Shown one piece after another: positions 40,148-49,199 of a DNA stretch of 61,723 nucleotides. Each line of letters starts with the position of its first letter. The stretch's first letter is position 1. This stretch comes from Acanthamoeba sp. SK_2022b (taxonomy: Eukaryota; Discosea; Longamoebia; Acanthamoebidae): positions 1 to 61,723 of the forward strand of contig JANDJZ010000003.1 in NCBI GenBank assembly GCA_027943245.1, in the 5' to 3' direction. Position numbers and translations under genes: made by a program. The notes under the pieces are model-generated. The model did no database searches. It was not told the origin of the DNA and saw nothing but the letters and a program-made list of their open reading frames with translations.

Positions 40148-40296
40148 ATATCACCCGGTATGCCGGTGTCCTGTGTTATTCGCTCGAGAATTTGTAACCG
40201 GATTTTAGGCGCTGATGACAAAAGTTGTCCATTTTTTTCCGGCGTGCGGCACGGCGCATTAGGGTTTCGTTTAGGTTGTCGGGGCGAGGGCGGAAA

Positions 40297-40321
40297 GAAA
40301 AACCCCCTGTCTGGCAGGGGG
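40297..40321 (-). terminator. Intrinsic terminator of ppk-ppx
   Basis: The stem CCCCCTG / CAGGGGG with a five-base loop and T-run on the minus strand lies just beyond the ppx stop codon. Confidence 0.88.
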
Positions 40322-40329
40322 CGGGGGGA

Positions 40330-41880
40330 TCAGGCGGAGCGCTGTTCGTCTTGCGAGCCTTCTTCGTCGATCAGCAGCTTCCAGCCGACGACGTCGTTCC
40401 AGTAGGCCTGCTCGCGTTCGAAATCGAGCTGCACCAGGTTGTTCTGCGCCAGGTAGCCGGCCGGGAAGCGCAGCGTCCAGTGGTTGTCGTCGGTGGTCAG
40501 GCGCAGCGTTTCCGGCGTGGTGGTCGACTGACGCTGGTTGTTGAGCAGGGTGCTCAGACGCAGCAGCTGGATCAGCGGCAGGTAGTGTTTCTTCTTGAAC
40601 AGGTTGAGGCGCGGCAACTCTTCCAGCTTGATCGCCTTGCGGTGGAAGCGCACCAGCGCCGCCAGCAGCAGCTGCTGTTCCTGGTTGAAGCCAGGCAGGT
40701 TGGAGTTTTGCAGAATGTAGGCCGAATGGCGATGCATGCCGCTGTGGTTGATGCTCAGCCCCACCTCGTGCAGCATGGCGGCCCATTTCAGCAGGGCTTC
40801 CAGCTGCGGATGCGCCAGCTTGGTGTTCTGCGCCATCCACTGCGAGTAGAGCAGCTCGGTGGTTTCCAGCACCCGCTTGGCCTGTTCGCGGTCGATGTTG
40901 TAGTGATCGGCCAGGCTCTTGGCGGTGCGGCTGCGGATGTCCTGGTGGCGGAAACGGCCTTCCATTTCATACAGCACGCCTTCGCGCAGCGCGCCGTCGG
41001 ACAGGCGCAGATCGCGGATCGCCAGCGCGTCGAACACGCCGCACAGGATAGCCAGCCCCGGCACGAACACCGATTGGCGATCTTCCGACAGCCCCGGCAG
41101 GCTCAGCGAGCTGAAGCTTTTGAACTGCAGCACCTGCTCGGCGAGCATTTCCAGGCGATCCAGGGTGATGAGACCGTCTTTTTCCCCCATCGCCACCAGC
41201 ACTTCGTGGGCGGCCTTGATGGTGCCCGAAGCGCCCAGCGCATACTGCCAGCCCTGAATGCGGTACTGCCAGGCCAGCGTTTCCAGCTTCTGCGCCGCCG
41301 CCAGCCGCGCGCGGCGGAAGTTGTTTTTGCTGATCTCGCCGCCCGGGAAGAACAGCTGGGCGAAGCTGACGCAGCCCATGCGGCGGCTTTCCGCCAGCAG
41401 CGGCTCGAAGTCTTCGCCGATCACCAGCTCGGTGGAGCCGCCGCCGATGTCGATCACCAGCTTGCGGCCTTTCTCCGGCTGAGTGTGCTCCACGCCCATG
41501 AAGATCAGGCGCGCTTCTTCCTGACCGGCGATGATTTCGATCGGGTAGGGGATCACTTTGGCGGCGCGCTTGAGGAACACTTCGGCGTTCACCGCCTGAC
41601 GCAGGGTGTGCGTCCCGACGATGGTGACGTTATCCGCCGGGAAGCCTTGCAGCCGTTCGGCAAACAGGGCCAGGCAGGCCAGGCCGCGCTCTATCGCCTC
41701 TTCACTGAGTACGTTGTTGCTGTCCAATCCGTCGGCGAGATGCACCCGCTGTTTTAAACGGCCCAATACCTGTAAGGCGCCGTTGACGACGCGGGCGATC
41801 ACCATGTGGAAACTGTTCGACCCGAGGTCGATGGCGGCGATTTCCTGCGGTTTGTTCGTTGCAGTGTTTTTTAGCGGCAT
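40330..41880 (-). CDS. ppx: Exopolyphosphatase Ppx
   Basis: A 516-residue enzyme of the ASKHA fold that removes terminal phosphates from polyphosphate; also acts on pppGpp as GppA does. Phosphate-1 motif is [15 protein letters not shown] near residues 15-29 and phosphate-2 motif is [15 protein letters not shown] near 140-154; the HD-like domain III starts near 320 and includes [19 protein letters not shown]. The ATG at 41878-41880 lies 10 bases after ppk. The assignment to Ppx rather than GppA rests on the ppk neighbour and on length. Confidence 0.95.
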   Translation of the reverse strand: MPLKNTATNKPQEIAAIDLGSNSFHMVIARVVNGALQVLGRLKQRVHLADGLDSNNVLSEEAIERGLACLALFAERLQGFPADNVTIVGTHTLRQAVNAEVFLKRAAKVIPYPIEIIAGQEEARLIFMGVEHTQPEKGRKLVIDIGGGSTELVIGEDFEPLLAESRRMGCVSFAQLFFPGGEISKNNFRRARLAAAQKLETLAWQYRIQGWQYALGASGTIKAAHEVLVAMGEKDGLITLDRLEMLAEQVLQFKSFSSLSLPGLSEDRQSVFVPGLAILCGVFDALAIRDLRLSDGALREGVLYEMEGRFRHQDIRSRTAKSLADHYNIDREQAKRVLETTELLYSQWMAQNTKLAHPQLEALLKWAAMLHEVGLSINHSGMHRHSAYILQNSNLPGFNQEQQLLLAALVRFHRKAIKLEELPRLNLFKKKHYLPLIQLLRLSTLLNNQRQSTTTPETLRLTTDDNHWTLRFPAGYLAQNNLVQLDFEREQAYWNDVVGWKLLIDEEGSQDEQRSA

Positions 41881-41890
41881 AGTTGCTGGC

Positions 41891-43954
41891 CTACTGTCCT
41901 GGTTGTTCCAGAGCTTTTAAATACTCGTAAATAGCCACCTGGGCACGCACTTTGCGGCGGTTGCCGCGCGGCACGTACTGGTTGCTCAGTTCTTTATCCA
42001 CATAACGGGCCTTGACCGTATCGCTGAACAGGATCTCCAGGATGTCCAGAACGCGCTGTTTCAGCGCCGGATCCAGCAGCGATACCGCCACTTCGATACG
42101 GTAATCTATGTTGCGGGTCATCCAGTCGGCGGAGGACAGATACACCCGTTTGTCACCTTTATTGTCGAAAACGTACACCCGATCGTGTTCCAAAAAGCGA
42201 TCGACGATGCTGATCACCTGAATATTGTCGCTGATCCCCGGCAGGTTGGGAATCAGGGAACACATGCCCCGCACCAGCAGGCGGATCTTCACGCCGGCGC
42301 CGGACGCGGTATATAACCGATCTACCAGCCCTTTATCCACCAGATTATTTATTTTCAACATAATGCCGGCCTGTTCCCCGGCCTGGGCGTTGGCGATTTC
42401 GTTGTCGATCAGCTCATACAGCTTCAGGCGCGAGTTCTGCGGCGACACCATCAGGTTGTCGAAGGTGACCGGCCGGTAGGGGTTCTCGATAAAGTTGAAT
42501 ACCCGGCGCACCTCGTTGGTGATGCGTGAGTCGGCGGTCAACAGCGAATAGTCGGTGTAGATGCGCGCGGTTTTTTCGTTAAAGTTGCCGGTACCGATAT
42601 GAGCATAGCGCACAATGTCATCACCTTCACGGCGCGAAATCAGGAACAGCTTGGCGTGGATTTTCAGGCCCGGCGCCGAGAAGATCACGTGTACGCCGGC
42701 TTCGGTCAGGCGCTTCGCCCAGTGAATGTTGGCCTCTTCGTCGAAGCGCGCCTGCAGCTCGACCACCACCGTGACCTTTTTGCCGTTGTGCGCGGCGTGG
42801 ATCATCGATTCGATGATGCGCGAATCTTTCGCCACCCGGTAGATGTTGATCTTGATAGCCAACACGCTCGGATCGAACGACGCCTGGCGCAGCAGCTCCA
42901 GCACGTGCTCGAAGGTGTGGTACGGGTAGTAGAGCAGCACATCTTTTTCGCGAATGGCGTCGAAGCCGTTGCGGAAACCGTCGAACCAGATGTGGCGCAG
43001 GCGCGGCAGCGGCTTGTTGACCAGGTTGGCCTTGCCGACGTTCGGGAAACTGATGAAATCTTTGAAATTGTGGTAGCGGCCGCCGGCGATCACCGAATCA
43101 TAGTTGGAGATGCCCAGCTTGCCGCGCAGCAGCTCCACCATTTCGTTCGGCATGTCGCGCTGATACACGAAGCGCACCGGCTCGGCGGTCAGGCGCTGTT
43201 TCAGGCTGGAGGACATCAGTTCCAGCAGGCTGGATTCCATTTCGGTGACCAGATCGTACTCCGCGTCGCGGGTCATTTTCATCGAGTAGGCGTTGAGCGC
43301 GTCGTAGTCGAAGAAGCCCTTGAAGATATCGTCCAGGCAGTAGCGCAGAATGTTGTCCAGCAGGATCATCGGTTTACGGCGGCGCGGCGCTTCCGGCGGC
43401 AGATTGACGAAGCGCGGCACCTTGTCGGACGGGATCTCCAGCAGCGCATAGTCGATGCGCGCGCCGCGAATGATCTCCACCGCCAGGTAGGTGTAATCGT
43501 CTTTCAGGAACTGCACCAGGTTGGTGTCGTGGTTGATCAGGATCGGCGTGATGTGCTGGCGCAGATGCTGTTTGAAATATTGCCGCAGCCAGATTTGCTG
43601 GTTCTCGGACACCTGGCGTTCGTTGATCAGGAAGATCTGATTGCGCGCCATTTCCAGCAGCAGATCGTTGTACAGGCCGTCGAACTCCTGATCGGTTTTC
43701 AGCACCTTGGCCTGGATCTTTTTCAGCAGGTGGCGCGAGGCGCCGGCGGAGCCTTGCTCTTCGCTGATCAGGATGCGCCGTTTGAGATCGGCGAAGCGGA
43801 CTTTATAGAACTCGTCGAGGTTGTTGGAGTAAATGCCCAGAAAACGCATACGTTCAATCAGGGGATTGCTCTTATCTGCGGCTTCCTGCAACACGCGTTC
43901 ATTAAAGGATAACCAGCTTAGTTCTTTTTCGATGTAGAGCTTTTCCTGACCCAT
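41891..43954 (-). CDS. ppk: Polyphosphate kinase Ppk1
   Basis: A 687-residue membrane-associated kinase that makes polyphosphate from ATP. The domains N (1-106), H (107-321), C1 (322-500) and C2 (501-687) are all present. The catalytic autophosphorylated His and second His are in [10 protein letters not shown] (near 435) and [16 protein letters not shown] (near 460), with a further PLD-like block [17 protein letters not shown]. It begins [17 protein letters not shown] at the ATG 43952-43954 with GGAG upstream; the GTG at 43960 is rejected. It forms an operon with ppx and is divergent from the pst genes across 396 bases. Confidence 0.96.
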   Translation of the reverse strand: MGQEKLYIEKELSWLSFNERVLQEAADKSNPLIERMRFLGIYSNNLDEFYKVRFADLKRRILISEEQGSAGASRHLLKKIQAKVLKTDQEFDGLYNDLLLEMARNQIFLINERQVSENQQIWLRQYFKQHLRQHITPILINHDTNLVQFLKDDYTYLAVEIIRGARIDYALLEIPSDKVPRFVNLPPEAPRRRKPMILLDNILRYCLDDIFKGFFDYDALNAYSMKMTRDAEYDLVTEMESSLLELMSSSLKQRLTAEPVRFVYQRDMPNEMVELLRGKLGISNYDSVIAGGRYHNFKDFISFPNVGKANLVNKPLPRLRHIWFDGFRNGFDAIREKDVLLYYPYHTFEHVLELLRQASFDPSVLAIKINIYRVAKDSRIIESMIHAAHNGKKVTVVVELQARFDEEANIHWAKRLTEAGVHVIFSAPGLKIHAKLFLISRREGDDIVRYAHIGTGNFNEKTARIYTDYSLLTADSRITNEVRRVFNFIENPYRPVTFDNLMVSPQNSRLKLYELIDNEIANAQAGEQAGIMLKINNLVDKGLVDRLYTASGAGVKIRLLVRGMCSLIPNLPGISDNIQVISIVDRFLEHDRVYVFDNKGDKRVYLSSADWMTRNIDYRIEVAVSLLDPALKQRVLDILEILFSDTVKARYVDKELSNQYVPRGNRRKVRAQVAIYEYLKALEQPGQ

Positions 43955-44266
43955 TGCCACTCCAGTTCAAATTTAGAATAGGATCCGGGACGCAGCGCCC
44001 GGATGCCGCTCTAGTGTCCTTCATCATTATTGCGAGAGATTGACAGGAAAGTCCAACATATCCATTGCGTTGGCGCGCGGCGTTTTTTGGCGGCAATAAA
44101 TTTTCGCCGATGCAGGGCGCAGGGTGGTGGAATGAGCAGCATAAAATGAAAGTTAGCAGGCTTATTCTTGGTGATATTAAGCGTATTTACGTTCATTTTT
44201 CAGCAATATATCAACGCCATATTGTCTGTTTGCAGTGTAAAAAACCTTGAGTGCGGCGGGTAACTT

Positions 44267-44312
44267 TGTCATGCAAACGTCATAAAACTGACATAAGATG
44301 CCCGGTTATCTT
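44267..44312 (+). promoter_or_regulatory. Pho box and promoter of the pst-type operon
   Basis: Three PhoB half-sites, TGTCAT (44267), CGTCAT (44278) and TGACAT (44289), are spaced exactly 11 bases apart with AT-rich linkers. A -10-like TATCTT lies at 44307-44312, 12 bases beyond the last unit, so the Pho box takes the place of a -35. PhoB-dependent induction under phosphate limitation is expected. The rest of the 43955-44350 gap shows no gene; the ppk promoter must lie in its left part. Confidence 0.82.
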
Positions 44313-44350
44313 ACGGCGCAAGCCCGATTACATCAGCGACAGCGAGACAC

Positions 44351-46522
44351 ATGACACAGACGACGGCCAATCAACATCCCCGAGATCGCATGCGCGGGCG
44401 CATCGACCGCGGCGTGCAGGCGGCAGTAACCGCCAGCGGGCTGATGGTGCTGATGACGTTGATGCTGATCTTCGTCTATTTGCTGTTTGCCGTGCTGCCG
44501 CTGTTCAAACCGGCCTCGCTCGGCCAGGCGCAGCCACTGCCGATCGCGGCGTCGGCCCCGGTGCTGGCGCTGGGCATGGACGTGCAGCAGCGCGTCGGTT
44601 ACCGCATCGACGCGCAGGGCGCGGGGCAATTTTATCGCCTGACGCCGGCACCGAACGGCCAGCCCCAGGCGCCGCTGGCGCAGCAGACGCTGCTGGCCAA
44701 ACCGGCGCTGCTTGCCCAGGCCGCCGGAGAGCGCGATCTGTTTGCGTTGGCGCAGGCCGACGGCCGGTTGGTGGTGGCGCGCGCGGATTTCGCGACGGCG
44801 GAAAACGGCCGGCCGCAGTGGTTGTTCCCGCTCGGGCAGCAGCCGTTGGCGCTGGATCCGCAGCGCAAGCCGCTGAAACGGCTGTCGCTGGCGGATGCCC
44901 ATCGCGGGCAGTATCTGCTGGCTGGGGTGACCGACGATCGGCGGCTGGTGTTCGGCCGTTTCAGCCCTGACCGGCCGCCGCAGTTCAGCGAGCGGCCGCT
45001 GGAACAGGATGCAGAACAACTGGTGCTGACGCCGGATGGCCGCCAGCTTTACCTGCTGACCGGCAACCGGCTGGCGCGTTATCAGATCGACGGCGCGCAG
45101 CTGCAGCTGCGTGAAACGCGTACCCTTGGCGAACATGCTCCGTATCAGATGACGGCGCTGCCCGGCGGCAGCGCGCTGTTGATCAAGGGCGCCGACGGCA
45201 ATCTGCGCGAGTGGTTCGAAGTAGAAAAAGAGCAGCGCTGGCGCCTGACGCCGGTGCAGCATTTCGACCATGGCGCCGACGGGCAGGAGCTGACGGTGGC
45301 TGAGCCCTATCGCCGGGTGTTCGCCACCCTGCGGCCTGATGGCGGCTTCTCGCTGTTCTCCACCATTCAACCGCAGCCGCTGCTGAATACCCGTTTGGGC
45401 GCCGAGGTGCAGCAGATGGCGTTTGCGCCGCGCGGCGATGGCCTGCTGCTGGAGAGCGCGCAGGGCTGGCAGCGCTATGCGCTCGACAACCCGTATCCGG
45501 ACGTTACCTGGCGTTCGCTGTGGGGCAAGGTGTGGTATGAGAACTACCCGCAGCCGGCCTATGTTTGGCAGTCCACCTCCGGCGAAGACAGTTACCAACC
45601 CAAATTCAGCCTGATGCCGGTGATCTTCGGCACCTTCAAGGCGGCGGCTTACGCGATGCTGTTCGCTATTCCCCTGGCGCTGGCCGGCGCTATCTATACC
45701 GCTTACTTTATGACGCCGGGGCTGCGGCGGGTGATCAAACCGGCTATCGAAGTGATGGGCGCGCTGCCGACGGTGGTGATCGGGCTGGTGGCCGGCATTT
45801 GGCTGGCGCCGATCATCGAGCAGTATCTGTTGGCGGTGCTGGCGTTGCCGCTGCTGCTGGCGGCGGCGGTGCTGCTGTGCGGCGCGTTGACCCATCGCTT
45901 TATGCCGCGTTGCCGGCCGGGCGTCGATCTGCTGTTGCTGTTGCCGCTGCTGGCGTTGACGGTGTGGCTGGCGCTCAGCCTGGGGCCGCGGCTGGAGGTG
46001 GCGCTGTTCGGTGAGCCGCTGCATTTCTGGCTGGGGGATAATTACGACCAGCGCAATGCGCTGGTGGTGGGCGTGGCGATGGGCTTCGCGCTGGTGCCGA
46101 TCATCTTCTCGCTGGCGGAGGACGCGTTGTTCAGCGTGCCGGCCACCCTGAGCCAGGGCTCTTTGGCGCTGGGCGCCACCCAATGGCAGACGGTGATCAA
46201 GGTGGTGCTGCCTTCCGCCAGCGCCGGCATTTTCTCCGCGCTGATGATCGGCTTTGGCCGCGCGGTAGGGGAAACCATGATCGTGCTGATGGCCACCGGC
46301 AATACGCCGATTATTGACGGCAGCCTGTTCCAGGGGCTGCGGGCGTTGGCGGCCAACATCGCCATCGAGATGCCGGAGGCGGTCTCCGGCAGCAGCCATT
46401 ACCGCGTGCTGTTCCTGACCGCGCTGGTGCTGTTTGTCTTCACCTTCGTGTTCAACACGCTGGCGGAGGCGGTGCGCCTGCGGCTGCGCAAGCGCTACAC
46501 GCCGAATCAGGAGGCGCCATGA
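44351..46522 (+). CDS. PstC-like phosphate ABC transporter permease with large N-terminal insert
   Basis: A 723-residue permease, over twice the length of E. coli PstC. TM1 is at about 27-52. A mostly polar region of about 350 residues (55-410), presumably periplasmic, follows, rich in repeated beta-like segments. The permease domain (about 415-715) carries the EAA loop LGATQWQTVIKVVLPSASAGI near 608-630. Long PstC of this kind is known in Pseudomonas and Vibrio. It overlaps pstA by four bases (ATGA). The ATG at 44351 has a poor ribosome binding site. No pstS or phoU accompanies it, so phosphate as substrate is inferred from PstB and the Pho box. Confidence 0.87.
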   Translation: MTQTTANQHPRDRMRGRIDRGVQAAVTASGLMVLMTLMLIFVYLLFAVLPLFKPASLGQAQPLPIAASAPVLALGMDVQQRVGYRIDAQGAGQFYRLTPAPNGQPQAPLAQQTLLAKPALLAQAAGERDLFALAQADGRLVVARADFATAENGRPQWLFPLGQQPLALDPQRKPLKRLSLADAHRGQYLLAGVTDDRRLVFGRFSPDRPPQFSERPLEQDAEQLVLTPDGRQLYLLTGNRLARYQIDGAQLQLRETRTLGEHAPYQMTALPGGSALLIKGADGNLREWFEVEKEQRWRLTPVQHFDHGADGQELTVAEPYRRVFATLRPDGGFSLFSTIQPQPLLNTRLGAEVQQMAFAPRGDGLLLESAQGWQRYALDNPYPDVTWRSLWGKVWYENYPQPAYVWQSTSGEDSYQPKFSLMPVIFGTFKAAAYAMLFAIPLALAGAIYTAYFMTPGLRRVIKPAIEVMGALPTVVIGLVAGIWLAPIIEQYLLAVLALPLLLAAAVLLCGALTHRFMPRCRPGVDLLLLLPLLALTVWLALSLGPRLEVALFGEPLHFWLGDNYDQRNALVVGVAMGFALVPIIFSLAEDALFSVPATLSQGSLALGATQWQTVIKVVLPSASAGIFSALMIGFGRAVGETMIVLMATGNTPIIDGSLFQGLRALAANIAIEMPEAVSGSSHYRVLFLTALVLFVFTFVFNTLAEAVRLRLRKRYTPNQEAP

Positions 46523-48168
46523 AGAACTGGGTGAAGAGCGGCTCGCCGTGGATTTGGCTGACCGCCGGTTCGGTGGCCGTCAGCCTGTTGGCGCTGATCG
46601 GCATTCTGTTGCTGTTGGCTGGACAGGGAATGCGCTATTTCTGGCCGAGCCCGGTTTATCAGTTTGAGCTGAATCAGAACGGCGCCGGGCCGGTGACGGT
46701 GATCGGCGAGCTGTACCAGCAGCAAAGCATTTCGCGCCGCCAGCTGACGGAAGCGGGCGTGGCGCCGCCGGGCGAGGCGCAAAGCGTCGAACGCTATCTG
46801 ATCAAGGTCGGCAACCGCGAGCGCGAGGGGCAGGACTTCCGCACGCTGCTGGCCAGCGACATCCGCAGCCAAAGCACGCCGCGCGGCCTGCTGGTGCTGG
46901 AGCGCGACAGCCACGGTACCGCCTACGGCTATCTGGCGGGGCTGCTGGAGGATGGGCAACCGCTGACCGGCCGCAATCTGGGGCAGGCGTTGCAGCAGCG
47001 GCTGCCGCAAATCGCCGCGCTCTCGCGCCAGGCGCACGACATTCAATTCCGCGATATGGCGCGCATCAATCAGCAGTTTGACGCGCTGCGGCTGAGGGAA
47101 AAGCGCCTGCAGCGCGACGATAAGCTGGACGCCCGTGCGCAGGACGCCATCAAGGCCGAGCGGCTGGAGTTACAGCGGCAATACCAGCTGCTGTCCGAAC
47201 GCCTGACGGGGCTGAACCGCGATCGCCAGCGCGATGCGCTGCTGCTGCGCGACATGCACGGCCAGACGTTGACCATTCCGCTCAGCCAGGTGCGCGATGC
47301 CTGGTACCCGAACGCCATGAACACCACCGAGAAGCTGGCGCACTGGGGCGAGCAGGTGAAGAAGTTCCTCACCGACAGCCCGCGCGAAGCGAATACCGAA
47401 GGCGGGGTGTTCCCGGCCATTTTCGGCACGGTGTTGATGGTGATCCTGATGTCGATCGTGGTGATGCCGTTTGGCGTGATCGCGGCGGTATATCTGCACG
47501 AGTATGCCGGCAACAATCTGCTGACGCGGGTGATCCGCATTGCGGTGGTCAACCTGGCCGGCGTGCCCTCGATCGTCTATGGCGTCTTCGGCCTCGGCTT
47601 TTTCGTTTATATGATAGGCGGCACGCTCGACCAGCTGTTCTATCCTGAATCCTTGCCCAACCCGACCTTCGGCACGCCCGGCGTGCTGTGGGCGGCGCTG
47701 ACGCTGGCGCTGCTGACGCTGCCGGTGGTGATCGTCGCCACCGAGGAGGGGTTGTCGCGCATTCCCACCTCGCTGCGGCAGGGCTCGATGGCGCTGGGTG
47801 CCAGCCGGGCCGAGACGCTGTGGCGCATCGTGCTGCCGATGGCGGCGCCGGCGATGATGACCGGCCTGATTCTGGCGGTGGCGCGCGCCGCCGGGGAGAC
47901 CGCGCCGCTGATGCTGGTGGGGGTAGTGAAATCGGTGCCGGTGCTGCCGGTGGACGAGATTTTCCCGTATCTGCACCTGGAGCGGAAGTTTATGCATTTG
48001 AGCTTCCAGATCTACGATATGGCATTCCAGAGCCCGAGCGTAGAGGCGGCGCGGCCGCTGGTGTTCGCCACCGCCTTCCTGCTGGTGACGATCGTGGTGA
48101 GTTTGAATCTGGCGGCGATGGGTATCCGCCATTCGTTGAGGGAGCGGTACCGAGCATGGTCGCAGTAA
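46519..48168 (+). CDS. PstA-like phosphate ABC transporter permease with N-terminal insert
   Basis: A 549-residue permease with TM1 near residues 13-36 and a polar insert of about 250 residues (40-290). Part of the insert (about 175-245, [20 protein letters not shown] onward) has heptad-like, Arg/Gln-rich coiled-coil character. The permease domain starts near 297 ([17 protein letters not shown]) with the EAA loop [20 protein letters not shown] near 431-450 and a conserved GETAPLM. It overlaps the upstream pstC-like gene by four bases and is 28 bases before pstB. It would pair with the long PstC to form the membrane pore. Confidence 0.88.
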   Translation: MKNWVKSGSPWIWLTAGSVAVSLLALIGILLLLAGQGMRYFWPSPVYQFELNQNGAGPVTVIGELYQQQSISRRQLTEAGVAPPGEAQSVERYLIKVGNREREGQDFRTLLASDIRSQSTPRGLLVLERDSHGTAYGYLAGLLEDGQPLTGRNLGQALQQRLPQIAALSRQAHDIQFRDMARINQQFDALRLREKRLQRDDKLDARAQDAIKAERLELQRQYQLLSERLTGLNRDRQRDALLLRDMHGQTLTIPLSQVRDAWYPNAMNTTEKLAHWGEQVKKFLTDSPREANTEGGVFPAIFGTVLMVILMSIVVMPFGVIAAVYLHEYAGNNLLTRVIRIAVVNLAGVPSIVYGVFGLGFFVYMIGGTLDQLFYPESLPNPTFGTPGVLWAALTLALLTLPVVIVATEEGLSRIPTSLRQGSMALGASRAETLWRIVLPMAAPAMMTGLILAVARAAGETAPLMLVGVVKSVPVLPVDEIFPYLHLERKFMHLSFQIYDMAFQSPSVEAARPLVFATAFLLVTIVVSLNLAAMGIRHSLRERYRAWSQ

Positions 48169-48196
48169 CAATGACGCTATTTTTGGGGAGTGCGTA

Positions 48197-49009
48197 ATGG
48201 GTTTGATGACGCCAGGCAGTTTGCCCCGGCTGGATGTCCAGCATCTCGACGATGAACAGACCGCGCTGGCGGTCAACGGCCTGAACCTGTTTTATGGCGA
48301 TAAACAGGTGCTGCACGATATTTCGCTGCGTATCCCGAAGCACCGGGTGACGGCCCTGATCGGTCCCTCGGGCTGCGGTAAATCGACGCTGCTGCGCTGT
48401 TTCAACCGCATGAACGATCTGGTGGACAACTGCCGTATCGAGGGCGAGCTGCAGCTGAACGGCGCGGCGATCTCCGGGGCACAGATCGACGTGGCGGCGC
48501 TGCGGCGGCGGGTGGGCATGGTGTTCCAGCGGCCGAACCCGTTCCCGAAATCGATCTATGAAAACGTGGTGTACGGCCTCCGGCTGCAGGGCGTGCGCGA
48601 CCGGCGCTTGCTGGATGAGGCGGTGGAGCGTTCGCTGCGCGCCGCCGCGCTGTGGCATGAGGTGAAGGATCGGCTGCGTGAAAATGCGTTCCGCTTGTCC
48701 AGCGGCCAGCAGCAGCGCTTGGTGATCGCGCGCGCCATCGCCATCGAGCCGGAGGTATTGCTGCTCGACGAGCCGACCTCGGCGCTGGATCCGATCTCCA
48801 CGCTGACCATCGAAGAGCTGATTTCCGCGCTGAAACAGCGTTACAGCGTGGTGCTGGTGACGCACAACATGCAGCAGGCGGCGCGCGTCTCTGACTACAC
48901 CGCGTTTATTCATCAGGGGCGGCTGGTAGAGTACAACGACACCGACGCCATTTTCACCTCGCCGCGCCAGCGCCGCACCGAGGATTATATTACCGGGCGG
49001 TATGGTTGA
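48197..49009 (+). CDS. pstB: Phosphate-type ABC transporter ATPase PstB
   Basis: A 270-residue ABC ATPase of the PstB group. Walker A is [20 protein letters not shown], the Q-loop is [17 protein letters not shown], Walker B is [13 protein letters not shown] and the switch His is in LVTHNMQQA. The signature is [10 protein letters not shown], where PstB normally has LSGGQQQR: a Ser replaces the first Gly. It is not known whether this lowers activity. GGGGAG lies upstream of the ATG at 48197. It is the last gene of the operon; no phoU follows. Confidence 0.92.
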   Translation: MGLMTPGSLPRLDVQHLDDEQTALAVNGLNLFYGDKQVLHDISLRIPKHRVTALIGPSGCGKSTLLRCFNRMNDLVDNCRIEGELQLNGAAISGAQIDVAALRRRVGMVFQRPNPFPKSIYENVVYGLRLQGVRDRRLLDEAVERSLRAAALWHEVKDRLRENAFRLSSGQQQRLVIARAIAIEPEVLLLDEPTSALDPISTLTIEELISALKQRYSVVLVTHNMQQAARVSDYTAFIHQGRLVEYNDTDAIFTSPRQRRTEDYITGRYG

Positions 49010-49108
49010 GTTCTGGGGGCGTTGCATACGGCGCCCCTTTTCCCGTCTTTGTGTTTCCTCCGATTATTCTCGCTAACACGCCAAGCACGTCTTTTCACTG
49101 GCTACATT

Positions 49109-49159
49109 AATAAAAATAATTCTCATTTGCATGGACGGAGCCAGGGAATTGTTTATAAT
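49109..49159 (+). promoter_or_regulatory. Fur-like box and promoter of cdiBA
   Basis: A -10 TATAAT (49154-49159) is preceded at 16 bases by TGGACG (49132-49137), a fair -35. Just upstream, 49109-49127 (AATAAAAATAATTCTCATT) matches the 19-base Fur consensus in 12 positions. Iron-repressed expression is suggested, in line with the known iron control of Serratia haemolysin genes, but this site is by-eye only. Nothing else was seen in the 190-base gap after pstB. Confidence 0.5.
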
Positions 49160-49199
49160 TCGCCAATCTGTGTAAATCAGTGTAAATGGATGTGTTTTA

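Noticed and set aside
43955..44250. Possible small genes in the ppk-pst gap (frames of 60-64 codons on both strands)
   Set aside because: No ribosome binding sites, no hydrophobic or conserved pattern, and they overlap each other and the promoters.
44333..46399. Minus-strand open frame of 688 codons
   Set aside because: Antisense to the long pstC-like gene, Gln/Arg/His-rich; the permease helices and ATP-cassette neighbours support the plus strand.
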